Positions 1 to 7,156 of a stretch of 64,000 nucleotides of DNA are shown here, piece by piece. Source of the stretch: Luteococcus sp048595755. Lineage in GTDB: Bacteria > Actinomycetota > Actinomycetes > Propionibacteriales > Propionibacteriaceae. The notes below the pieces were generated by a model. That model had not been told where the DNA came from, did no database searches, and saw only the letters and a program-made list of their open reading frames with translations. The DNA lies in the NCBI RefSeq assembly GCF_048595755.1, contig NZ_CP184360.1, positions 1,736,001-1,800,000 of the forward strand. Direction: 5' to 3'. The position numbers and the translations under genes were made by a program. The first letter of the stretch is position 1; every line of letters starts with the position of its first letter.

Positions 1-91
1 CCTTGCCATCATCGATGGTTCCGGTTCGGGCCTTGTTGCTTTCTTGGGCCCAGGTGAGGGCGTTGGCGTTGATCTCGGGGTCGAGGAGCAT
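1..91 (-). CDS. unidentified partial reading frame at the left edge
   Basis: An open frame on the minus strand starts at an ATG next to the IS left end and runs off the window after 30 codons (MLLDPEINANALTWAQESNK and ten more residues). The composition is protein-like, but I do not recognise it. It may be the far part of the gene whose first part lies at 1463-1716 on the other side of the IS. Joining the two at the IS ends leaves them out of frame by one base, so this is a guess. Confidence 0.25.
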   Translation of the reverse strand, partial: MLLDPEINANALTWAQESNKARTGTIDDGK

Positions 92-93
92 CT

Positions 94-109
94 TGAAGCG
101 CCCCGGGTT
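94..109 (+). repeat. IS left terminal inverted repeat
   Basis: TGAAGCGCCCCGGGTT pairs with the complement of 1447-1462 with one mismatch. Confidence 0.8.
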
Positions 110-146
110 TGATGTCGCATCCGTTTGAGTTCGAGAGGATGCAGTC

Positions 147-458
147 ATGCCGAAAGTGATCGATGAGAAGGTCCGTGCCCGGGCGGTGCGGTTGGTGCAG
201 GAGCACCGCTCGGAGTACCCGACCGAGTCGAAGGTGCTGGAGGCCGTGGCCCGGCAGGAGGGGGTCGGCAAGGAGTCGTTGCGGCGGTGGGTGAACCAGG
301 CCGAGGTCGATTCCGGGGCCCGGCCGGGAACGACCAGCGCTGAGCTGGAGGAGATCAAGAAGCTGACGGCCGAGAACAAGCGGCTGCGCGAGGACGTGGC
401 GATCCTGAAGGCGGCCACGAGTTTCTTCGTGGGGGAACTCGACCCCCGCAACCGATGA
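147..458 (+). CDS. IS3-family transposase OrfA
   Basis: This 103-residue protein is the DNA-binding half of an IS3 transposase. Residues 1-60 form a helix-turn-helix of the type that binds the IS ends (KVRARAVRLVQEH, then KESLRRWVNQAE). Residues about 70-92 form a leucine-zipper-like coiled coil (AELEEIKKLTAENKRLREDV). Its TGA overlaps the ATG of orfB (ATGA at 455-458), the usual arrangement for coupled or frameshifted OrfAB synthesis. OrfA itself looks intact. Confidence 0.9.
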   Translation: MPKVIDEKVRARAVRLVQEHRSEYPTESKVLEAVARQEGVGKESLRRWVNQAEVDSGARPGTTSAELEEIKKLTAENKRLREDVAILKAATSFFVGELDPRNR

Positions 459-1435
459 TCTTGGGTTTCATCGACATGCTTCGTGTCGAGGGCCATGCGG
501 TCGAGTGGATCTGTCGGGTGCTGCGCGAGCAGGGTTGCTAGGTCGCCGCACGGACCTACCGTTGTTGGGCCAGGGGTCGGGTCAGCGCCCGCACGGTCTC
601 GGACGCGCAGGTCGCCGACGCCGTCCACCGGATCGTGTGGCGGTATGAGGACCTGTCTGGCGGGGGTCGTCGCAAGGTGATGAACCCCGAGGGGCTCTAC
701 GGACGTCGCAAGATGCTTGTCGCGGTCCGCAACCATCTTGGCGTGAGGGTTTCGCCCGGGTCGGTGGACCGGGTGATGCGCGGTTTCGGGTTGCACGGTG
801 TTCGCCGCGACAAGGGCATTCGCACGACCATCCCGGCCAAGGACGGGATCCGTGCCGGGGACCTGGTGAACCGGGACTTCACCGCGGATGCGCCAAACCG
901 GTGCTGGGTGACCGACTTCACCTACTGCCGAACCTGGGCTGGTTGGGTCTATGTCGCGTTCATCGTGGACGTGTTCTCCCAACGGATCGTGGCCTGGCAT
1001 GCGCAGACCATCAAGCACGTCGACCTGGTCCTGACGCCGCTGCGGATGGCTGTGTGGCAGTGTGAGCGGCAAGGCTACCCTGTCGAAGTTGGACAGTTGA
1101 TCCACCATAGCGACGCAGGCAGTCAATACACCTCGTTGACGCTCACCGAGCACCTCGCGCTGGAGAACATCCGCCCCTCGATCGGCACCGTCGGTGATGC
1201 CTACGACAATGCGTTGATGGAGACGATCAATGGGCTCTACAAGGCCGAATGCGTCCGGACCAGGATCTTCCACGACGGGCCGTACAAGTCCCTCGCTGAC
1301 GTCGAGTACGCCAGCGCCGGCTGGGTCGACTGGTACAACACCCGCCGGCTCCACTCCAGCATTGGTAACGTGCCACCAGCAGCCTACGAGGCAGCCCACT
1401 ACGAGGGCCTCACCAGAGAGCCCCAACCCGCATGA
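455..1435 (+). pseudogene. IS3-family transposase OrfB with an internal TAG stop
   Basis: From the ATG overlapping orfA, the frame reads 28 codons and hits TAG at 539-541. The same frame then continues open to 1435, and its later part carries the rve/DDE integrase core: D in WVTDFTYC, D in HHSDAGSQYTS and E in NALMETINGLYKAE. CAG to TAG (Gln to stop) is the simplest origin, because GCQVAARTYR is what this family would show. The stop would also truncate a frameshifted OrfAB product. Restart at the in-frame ATG at 635 would give a 266-residue protein with the whole catalytic core but without the N-terminal helical part. Confidence 0.85.
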
Positions 1436-1446
1436 AAGCGGCAGAG

Positions 1447-1462
1447 AACCTGGGGCGCTTCA
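1447..1462 (-). repeat. IS right terminal inverted repeat
   Basis: AACCTGGGGCGCTTCA is the inverted partner of 94-109. It lies just after the transposase stop and ends in CA, as IS3-family ends do. Confidence 0.8.
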
Positions 1463-1716
1463 GTGTCCTCCACCATGCGCAGCCGCTGGTCCAGCCCATC
1501 CATCCTGCCCGGTGAAGTGAGGCGGTCACGCCACACCTGACCATCAACCCGGCTCAAACCCGGCACGACAGTGTCGGTGTCGAGCAGCCCGAGCGTCTCA
1601 ACGGTACCCACGCGGCGCATCAGCCCTCCCGTGACGGGATCATCCGGCTCCGCCAGCATTGCCAGCACCACCCGGGCACGACGTTCATCAAAACCAAGAC
1701 CAGCAACACCAGACAC
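1463..1716 (-). pseudogene. DprA-like N-terminal fragment interrupted by the IS
   Basis: A GTG start with a strong Shine-Dalgarno sequence (GAGGAGG, about 1722-1728) opens a frame of 84 codons that runs straight into the right end of the IS. The visible part (GFDERRARVVLAMLAEPDDP, then GLMRRVGTVETL) resembles the N-terminal helical region of actinobacterial DprA/Smf proteins. DprA loads RecA on single-stranded DNA, and divergent homologues occur in mobile islands. The Rossmann domain is missing. The gene reads away from the ABC-3C operon across a shared 216-bp promoter region. The family call rests on a short region and is moderate. Confidence 0.5.
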
Positions 1717-1892
1717 GACGGCTCCTCCTCAAACAGGTTCACCGAGAAGGTGTTCCTGCCGCCGCCCTTGGACTGGTCGAATCGCCCCGCCTGTGACGAT
1801 CTCGGAGAACGGGGTTTCACCGCCCAGGGGTACGCCTGCGCCGTCGGCAGCGACTCGACGTGTCGACCGGTGATACTGGGCATGTTCTCTCT

Positions 1893-1914
1893 TAGGATGG
1901 GTGGTGTGACACCA
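1893..1914 (+). promoter_or_regulatory. ABC-3C promoter -10 box with overlapping palindrome
   Basis: TAGGAT at 1893-1898 fits an actinobacterial -10 box. A perfect palindrome TGGTGT-G-ACACCA follows at 1902-1914, where transcription should begin, and the Shine-Dalgarno AAGGAGG (1919-1925) and GTG start (1933) follow that. An operator at the start point would suit a system that must be kept silent. No dedicated repressor gene is visible nearby. Confidence 0.45.
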
Positions 1915-1932
1915 GAACAAGGAGGTGACTGC

Positions 1933-3045
1933 GTGTCGGTCGACGACGATGCGAGCTCAGCGAGACGCGCCCTCCAGCTCGTCGACATGCCAACACCAAG
2001 CACCGGGACCTCGCCGGCACCCTCGCTGACTGGCCCTCCTGTTTCCCCGGTCCAACGTGTCTACTTCTACTCCGCTGATGAATGGGAAATCTTCATCACG
2101 GAATGGGCCACTGGTCTGACCACCTCGTACGTCCAAATCAAACAGCTTGGCGGCCCAGGAGACCGCGGCATTGACGTTGCAGCCTTCAAGACCGACCGTG
2201 GCCTCGAAGACTCATGGGACTGCTACCAAGCGAAACACTACGCTGAGCCGCTGAAGACTTCGGACGCGATCCCCGAGATGCTGAAGCTCTTCCGAGGCGT
2301 AGTTGATCAATATTATGTACTGCCTGACCAGTACGCGTTCGTTACCCCTCGCGGATGTGGCAGTTCGTTCAACCGCCTGCTAAGCAAGCCCAGCGAGTTA
2401 CAGAAGAAATTCCTGAACGCGATTGACACCCGGGCTCCGACCACGAAGAACCTCGATGACAGCACCTTGCGGGCGATCCGAGATCTAGCAGAAACCACCA
2501 ACTTCTCGATATTCCGATCCATTGAGTTCAACGAGATGCTCGACGTGCATCGAAACACGCACTATTTTGCAGCTCGATTTGGGACTCCGCTGCCAGCGCG
2601 TCCTCCAGTCGGGGAGGCTCCTGCCATCCCCACGCCTGTGGAAGCTGTCTACGTCAAGAAGCTCGTTGACGTTTACGCCGAGCAAGAGCCGACCTCCTGC
2701 ACTGATGCGGCCTCCGTGTCAGTACACACAAGCTACGGGCCCCACCTTCAGCGTCAGCGTGAGTCGTTCTACTCTGCCGAGGCGCTGAGGCTCTACGCAC
2801 GCGACGCCGTCCCCGACGGAACGTATGAGCTCCTGCAAAGCGACGTGTACACCGGCGTCATCGACACCGCCGAAGCTGAGCATTCCACCGGAATGGATCG
2901 ACTCCGCGCTGTCCTGGCTCAGTCCGGGCAACTAGACTTGGGAGCTCACTCTCTAATCTCAGTATCACGAATGGAAGACCGCCAAGGAATCTGTCACCAG
3001 CTTGCCAACGCGGATCGACTGACCTGGGTGAAGCGCAATGGATAG
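1933..3045 (+). CDS. ABC-3C effector: restriction-endonuclease-like domain plus ABC-3C C-terminal domain
   Basis: This protein is the predicted toxic effector of a three-component conflict system. I chose the GTG start because AAGGAGG lies 7 nt upstream; it gives 370 residues. After a variable first 40 residues comes a PD-(D/E)xK-like nuclease region: E49/E52 in ADEWEIFITEW, D81 in GDRGIDVAAF, and Q99 and K101 in CYQAKHY. This is the E...D...QxK pattern of Mrr/Cap4-type nucleases. From about residue 238 to the end is the domain that couples effectors to the ATPase in ABC-3C systems, ending in a GICHQLAN...LTW motif. It overlaps the next gene by 8 nt. The nuclease activity is inferred from the motif only. 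Confidence 0.8.
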   Translation: MSVDDDASSARRALQLVDMPTPSTGTSPAPSLTGPPVSPVQRVYFYSADEWEIFITEWATGLTTSYVQIKQLGGPGDRGIDVAAFKTDRGLEDSWDCYQAKHYAEPLKTSDAIPEMLKLFRGVVDQYYVLPDQYAFVTPRGCGSSFNRLLSKPSELQKKFLNAIDTRAPTTKNLDDSTLRAIRDLAETTNFSIFRSIEFNEMLDVHRNTHYFAARFGTPLPARPPVGEAPAIPTPVEAVYVKKLVDVYAEQEPTSCTDAASVSVHTSYGPHLQRQRESFYSAEALRLYARDAVPDGTYELLQSDVYTGVIDTAEAEHSTGMDRLRAVLAQSGQLDLGAHSLISVSRMEDRQGICHQLANADRLTWVKRNG

Positions 3046-3517
3046 CCCCCTCAACAGCCCTTTCGAAGTCGGACTCCGAGTACTTACCCTCTTGGCGGCA
3101 GCCTTTCCTGCTCATCTCGACATCAACCGTTTGGTGCTGCTGGACCACGGCCTTCTCCACAGCGCGGACTTTGATGGGCCCGAGAGTCTGCACCCGCCCA
3201 TCCCTGTCCGAGTTGGCGAACTTGGGGTAAAGAGACGGCATATTGAAGATGGACTTCACCTCATGCTCCAAGCTGGACTCGCAGAGATGGTTGCCGAGGA
3301 CGGCGGTATTGAGTTTCGTGCCAGCGACAGCGCCGAGAGTTTTCTCCGCCTTCTCGAAAGCGACTACGCGCGAGCGCTACACGAACGGGCCTGTTGGGTT
3401 GTTGCAGAACTCGGTCACATCGATGACCACGGCCTACGCGAACGCATGCGCGAAGTATCGTCACACTGGTCCGAGGAGTTTGAAGTCATTCCAGCACCGG
3501 GCGGGGGCGCACAGTGA
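3038..3517 (+). CDS. ABC-3C middle component
   Basis: This 159-residue helical protein sits between effector and ATPase, translationally coupled to both (8-nt overlap before, 1-4 nt after). The sequence has the layout of ABC-3C middle components: an N-terminal PFEVGLRVLTLLAA helix, a DINRLVLLDHGLLHS stretch, then PESLHPPIPVR and a winged-helix-like middle. Members of this family bridge the SMC-like ATPase and the effector; LmuC of Lamassu plays the same part. No catalytic residues are expected or seen. Confidence 0.75.
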   Translation: MDSPLNSPFEVGLRVLTLLAAAFPAHLDINRLVLLDHGLLHSADFDGPESLHPPIPVRVGELGVKRRHIEDGLHLMLQAGLAEMVAEDGGIEFRASDSAESFLRLLESDYARALHERACWVVAELGHIDDHGLRERMREVSSHWSEEFEVIPAPGGGAQ

Positions 3518-5406
3518 TGAGACGGCTCACGCTCACTCACCTGACCTTCACCGGCACCAACGTGCCAGACGCTTCCGTAGACTTCAGCCCCCATGTCACA
3601 GTCATCCACGGCCCCTCCGACACTGGCAAGTCATTCATCGTAGATGCCATCGACTTCGTCCTCGGCGCGAAGGAACTCAAAGAAATACCCGAACGGGATG
3701 GTTACAGCAGGGTCCTTCTCGGTCTTGAACTCCCAGAAGGTGACCGCGTCACTCTCGCGCGTGCGATCGATGGAGGCAACATCTGCCTCTACCGAGCCGA
3801 CCTCCGCTTCGAACCCCCAGGCCCGCCGGATGAAACGCTTTCGGCGAAACACAGTGCATCAACGACCTCAAATCTCTCCCGGTTCCTTCTGGGGCAGGTC
3901 GGGCTCGACGAAAAGCGAGTTCGCAAGAACGCGCGCAACGAAACCAACATGCTTAGTTTCCGTGATCTCACCAAGCTATGCATCATCGGCGAGACGAAGA
4001 TGCAGGCTGAAGAGGCGCCAGGGATCAGCGGTCAGCATGTCAGCAGGACGAAGGAAGTCTCTATTCTCAAGCTCCTGCTTACAGGAGAAGACGATTCGGC
4101 GCTGGAGACTGTTCCATCAACTCAAGAACAGAAGCTTTTACGCGGAGCCCGTCAAGAGGTAGTAGAGCGGATGCTCGGCCAACTCGAAACTCAGCTTCAA
4201 GACGTCGCTGAACCCACCGAACTCAAGGAACAGCTGGCTAAGCTGAATCATACCATTTCTGAACACACTGCCACGGTGGGAGGTCTGGCGAGGCAAAGAG
4301 GACAACTCCTTGTAGACCGTACTCGCATCGAGCGCGAAGAACGAACTTATCGACTTGAGTACTCAGATGCCGCCGCTCTGCGAGAGCGCTTTGAGCTCCT
4401 GCGCAGACAGTACGAGAGCGATCTTGCGCGCCTTGAAATGATTGCTGAGGCCGGCAACCTGCTGGGTTACTTTCGGCAGGGCACGTGCGTCTTCTGCGGC
4501 GCCGAGCCCGAAAACCAACACCTCAATATCGACTGCGCAGGCGATACGACCAGCTTTGGCCTATCCGTGGAAGCGGAGACTCTGAAGACTCGCGCTCTTC
4601 ACCAAGACCTGCTGGTAACGATCGAGAGCGTGAACGAGCGGAACAGAAGCGTCCGCGAAGCAATCAGATCAGCACGTCAGGAGTCGTCTCGTCTGCAAAC
4701 GGAAATCGAGGCCCTCGACGCCAGAATCGCCCCTCACGAGGGTGACCTTAACGACCTCCTCGCGAAACGAAGTGAGGTCGAAAAGTACCTCGGGCTGTAC
4801 GACCAAGTGGCATCACTCGAAGCAATGATCCGCAAAATCGCCAGTGAGAGCGACGCAGAGGTAGCCACTGCGGCAACTAGCCTGAGTCTCACCGCCGTGA
4901 GAGAGTTTTCGGCCGAGATCTCCAAACGCCTTCGCCAGTGGGGATATCCCGACGCAGCCCTGGTCCGATACGACCGGAACGAGCTGGACATCATCGCTGG
5001 AGACCAAAAGCGGTCGGCCCACGGCAAGGGCGTCCGAGCCATTTTGCACGCAGCCTTCACCCTCGCACTCGCGCAGTATTGCTTCGACCGCGAACTCCCA
5101 CACCCTGGCTTCGTCGTCCTCGACTCGCCTCTCGTGACCTATCGTCCGCCGGACCAATCTCATGATGATGACGAAGACCCGCCGGAAGACGTTGTTCGGT
5201 CGTTCTACCGCAACATCCAAGACAACTTTGACGGCCAAGTCATCGTCATGGAGAACACTGATCCGCTTGAACCTCTGGCTCAGGACGCGAAGGACACCCC
5301 ATTCACCAAGCATGCTAGCGACGGCAGGTATGGCTTCCTGCCCATGAAGGCGTCAGCTGCAGGTCTTGCGGTGCTCCCGACCGACACCCAACCCGAGGAA
5401 AGCTAG
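3517..5406 (+). CDS. ABC-3C ATPase, SMC/Rad50-like
   Basis: This is the sensor and motor of the system, an ABC ATPase of about 629 residues. Walker A is GPSDTGKS (32-39). The ABC signature lies around SAHGKGVRA (about 499-507). Walker B is FVVLDSP, with the aspartate near 536, and a late VIVMENTD strand stands where the H-loop usually is. Between the two halves, residues about 200-440 are charged and helical, interrupted by a CxxC (324, 327) and a further Cys at 340 that could form a small zinc hinge as in Rad50. I prefer the ATG at 3517 (TGATG coupling to the upstream stop) over the GTG at 3514. Such ATPases are thought to sense foreign or abnormal DNA and release the effector. Confidence 0.85.
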   Translation: MRRLTLTHLTFTGTNVPDASVDFSPHVTVIHGPSDTGKSFIVDAIDFVLGAKELKEIPERDGYSRVLLGLELPEGDRVTLARAIDGGNICLYRADLRFEPPGPPDETLSAKHSASTTSNLSRFLLGQVGLDEKRVRKNARNETNMLSFRDLTKLCIIGETKMQAEEAPGISGQHVSRTKEVSILKLLLTGEDDSALETVPSTQEQKLLRGARQEVVERMLGQLETQLQDVAEPTELKEQLAKLNHTISEHTATVGGLARQRGQLLVDRTRIEREERTYRLEYSDAAALRERFELLRRQYESDLARLEMIAEAGNLLGYFRQGTCVFCGAEPENQHLNIDCAGDTTSFGLSVEAETLKTRALHQDLLVTIESVNERNRSVREAIRSARQESSRLQTEIEALDARIAPHEGDLNDLLAKRSEVEKYLGLYDQVASLEAMIRKIASESDAEVATAATSLSLTAVREFSAEISKRLRQWGYPDAALVRYDRNELDIIAGDQKRSAHGKGVRAILHAAFTLALAQYCFDRELPHPGFVVLDSPLVTYRPPDQSHDDDEDPPEDVVRSFYRNIQDNFDGQVIVMENTDPLEPLAQDAKDTPFTKHASDGRYGFLPMKASAAGLAVLPTDTQPEES

Positions 5407-5660
5407 TAGCGGCCCGTTGCCGCCCCGTCGCTTGGTGCGGGTGCCCGTGAGAGCAGCTCGATGCTGTGATCTGGCCCTGCGTCAATCTGTCTCGCCAGAC
5501 CGCACCTATCCAGGGTCACGACGATGGCGTACATTGGTGGCGAGGCAGGTTCTCTCTTGCGGGTCTTTCGGGACGGCCTACGGGCGCTCACCTACGTACT
5601 GCCTCCTCGACGGAGTAGCACGTGTGACGAGAGAGCCCGATCATATTCCGATCCATCTGG

Positions 5661-6005
5661 ATGCTCAGCATCCACGCCCATGACTTCTTCCAGCACTACA
5701 TGCCGAGCAACCGACTGCTCGCAGCTACGCGAACCCGGCGAGGGTTGAAGTGGGGTGTCCCGGCAATGCTAGTCGGTGTCCCGTGCCTTGCCATCGCCAA
5801 CGTGTGCACGATCCTGATCGACCGTGGGGCGCCCGAGTGGCTGCACCTGGTCGTGCTGTGGGGCATCTGGAATGCCTTCAAGTTCGTTCTCAACGGTCCC
5901 ATTAGCCTGTTCCGCCTAGTGCGAGCGATCATGCGCGACCAGATGATGGCCCAGGCGATGCGCCCGACGGACCGCGGGCGGGTTCCCATCAACTCACGCT
6001 GCTGA
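5661..6005 (+). CDS. small integral membrane protein, uncharacterised actinobacterial family
   Basis: The 114-residue product has two hydrophobic segments (GVPAMLVGVPCLAIANVCTI and LHLVVLWGIWNAFKFVL) after a basic MPSNRLLAATRTRRGLKW stretch. I recall similar short proteins in other actinobacteria, some labelled sulfate permease without good reason. There is no Shine-Dalgarno sequence before the first ATG. The frame is open back to 5628, and IIFRSIW just upstream reads like the usual N-terminus of the family, but an ATC stands where a start codon would be expected. The start may therefore be damaged or truncated. It ends 12 nt inside the convergent recombinase fragment. Confidence 0.5.
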   Translation: MLSIHAHDFFQHYMPSNRLLAATRTRRGLKWGVPAMLVGVPCLAIANVCTILIDRGAPEWLHLVVLWGIWNAFKFVLNGPISLFRLVRAIMRDQMMAQAMRPTDRGRVPINSRC

Positions 6006-6316
6006 GCTGCACTTCGTGTCACGTCGGGGTGGTCGTCCACCCGGCCGGATCGACACTCCCTGACGCGCGATGGTTCGACGCACAGTCTGCCCAGCTGCAC
6101 CAGCGTCCAACCAGCTTCGTACAGCCGGGCGGCTTCCTTGGCCTGCCCAGAGTCCAGGCCCGCGCGGCGAACGGGAACACCGCGGCGGGCGAGATGAGCT
6201 GCCGCGGTCAGACGGTGGATATGGAACTGCTTGGCGAGCCCGCGCAGGGTCGCGCCAGCCTCGTAGGCAGCGACCAGCTCGTCGACTTCAGTGTCGGTCA
6301 GAAGAGTTTGAGCCAT
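5994..6316 (-). pseudogene. recombinase-type HTH fragment with internal deletion
   Basis: From the ATG at 6316 the frame encodes two consecutive Hin/resolvase-like helix-turn-helix units: TDTEVDELVAAYEAGATLRG followed by FHIHRLTAAAHLARRGVPVR, then KEAARLYEAGWTLVQLG. At about 6092 the second unit breaks. The expected continuation TVRRTIARQGVSIRPGG is found only in another frame, ending at the TGA at 5994, with the turn residues between missing. A deletion of roughly 20-30 nt with a frameshift explains this. Such repeats are common at the C-terminus of serine recombinases; the catalytic part is absent. It is probably a relic of the element that brought the island. Confidence 0.55.
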
Positions 6317-6532
6317 CCCAAGTGAGCGAACAGACTGACCCCGGGAGTCCACAACGCAGGGTTCCGACGGCCGCTTCGATGTCCGGTAAACCCCTCGTGA
6401 CCAGCGCGAACACACGGTACGGGCGGCGGAGCCAAAGTTGTCAAACTCTCTACGTAGGTCCACCAACAAGAAACCTCGCTGACCAGGAAGAACGTTTCCG
6501 GGCATGCGGGGTTCTTTCGATTTCTGACCCCG

Positions 6533-7027
6533 TCACCACCTCTTGCTTCGCACGCCGCTCTCGCTGCGGTCACGTCTGGCGGCCCAGGCCCCGAGTGCGT
6601 GCGCCATGGCCAGCCAGGCGCCGGTGACGGCCATCGCGCGCGGCAGGTGTGAGGTGCGGGGAACCCCAGTGCGTCGCAGTCGGGTGGTTGACCACCACCA
6701 CTGGGGCAGGACGACGGTGGGCGCGGTGGCAACGCCCGTCGTGTAGCGGCGCAGGAGGACGCTGCCCGCAATATGACCAACCCCGTGGGCACCGAAGACG
6801 AGCTGGACGTCTTGGTAGAGCCAACCGCGTCCCCGGGTTCGGATCCCGTCGAGGGTGGCCGCGCCCAGCAGCACGCCCATCGTCGCGATCCCGACGTCGA
6901 CGTGGGTCTGGGGCAGGCCCGTGGTGGGTGCCATCGTCAGCCATTCCTCGCCGTCATTGGCGAGGAAGGATCCCCACAGCGAGAGCGGAACCAGCCAGCG
7001 ATCCCGGTTGTCGAACTCGGCCTGCAT
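6533..7027 (-). CDS. HXXEE-like membrane protein
   Basis: This 164-residue membrane protein is preceded by GGAGGA a few bases before the ATG. Residues 10-30 read LVPLSLWGSFLANDGEEWLT, matching the HXXEE domain pattern (hydrophobic helix, then H-x-x-E-E), with Asn in place of the name-giving His. Later segments have the FGAHGVGHIAGSVLLRRYT helix and a C-terminal hydrophobic stretch. The function of the family is unknown. It marks the return to ordinary chromosome after the island. Confidence 0.6.
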   Translation of the reverse strand: MQAEFDNRDRWLVPLSLWGSFLANDGEEWLTMAPTTGLPQTHVDVGIATMGVLLGAATLDGIRTRGRGWLYQDVQLVFGAHGVGHIAGSVLLRRYTTGVATAPTVVLPQWWWSTTRLRRTGVPRTSHLPRAMAVTGAWLAMAHALGAWAARRDRSESGVRSKRW

Positions 7028-7156
7028 TGCTCCTCCACCGTCCAGAGATCAGGATCCCCATTGACCGTAGCGAAGCTTGCGCGGTGGCGGTGATTGAGTG
7101 GAAGGAAATCGTCGGCTTAACTGGATGCTTCCCGCACCTCTACCGTCACAAGGACC

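Larger units (their letters stand above)
94..1462 (+). mobile_element. IS3-family insertion sequence, about 1.37 kb
   Basis: Imperfect terminal inverted repeats (94-109 and 1447-1462, 15 of 16 matching, TG...CA ends) enclose two overlapping frames, a small HTH protein and a DDE transposase, in the normal IS3 layout. I see no 3-4 bp target duplication: TCT precedes the element and GTG follows it. Target repeats may have been lost, or the flanks rearranged. It lies inside a minus-strand reading frame. The transposase has a nonsense codon, so this copy is probably not autonomous. Confidence 0.85.

Noticed and set aside
455..1435. Programmed frameshift giving a full OrfAB transposase
   Set aside because: Any shift from orfA into the orfB frame before 539 meets the TAG; a slippery site after it is not reachable.
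1750..1932. N-terminal extension of the ABC-3C effector back to 1750
   Set aside because: The extension is Pro/Arg-rich, spans the promoter box and palindrome, and a strong Shine-Dalgarno points to GTG 1933.
5403..5591. A 62-codon minus-strand frame after ABC-3C
   Set aside because: No start signal and no recognisable motif; 5407-5640 shows nothing I can support.
6317..6532. A gene between the recombinase fragment and the HXXEE gene
   Set aside because: Minus-strand frame reads on without start signal or family motif; probably island-junction DNA.
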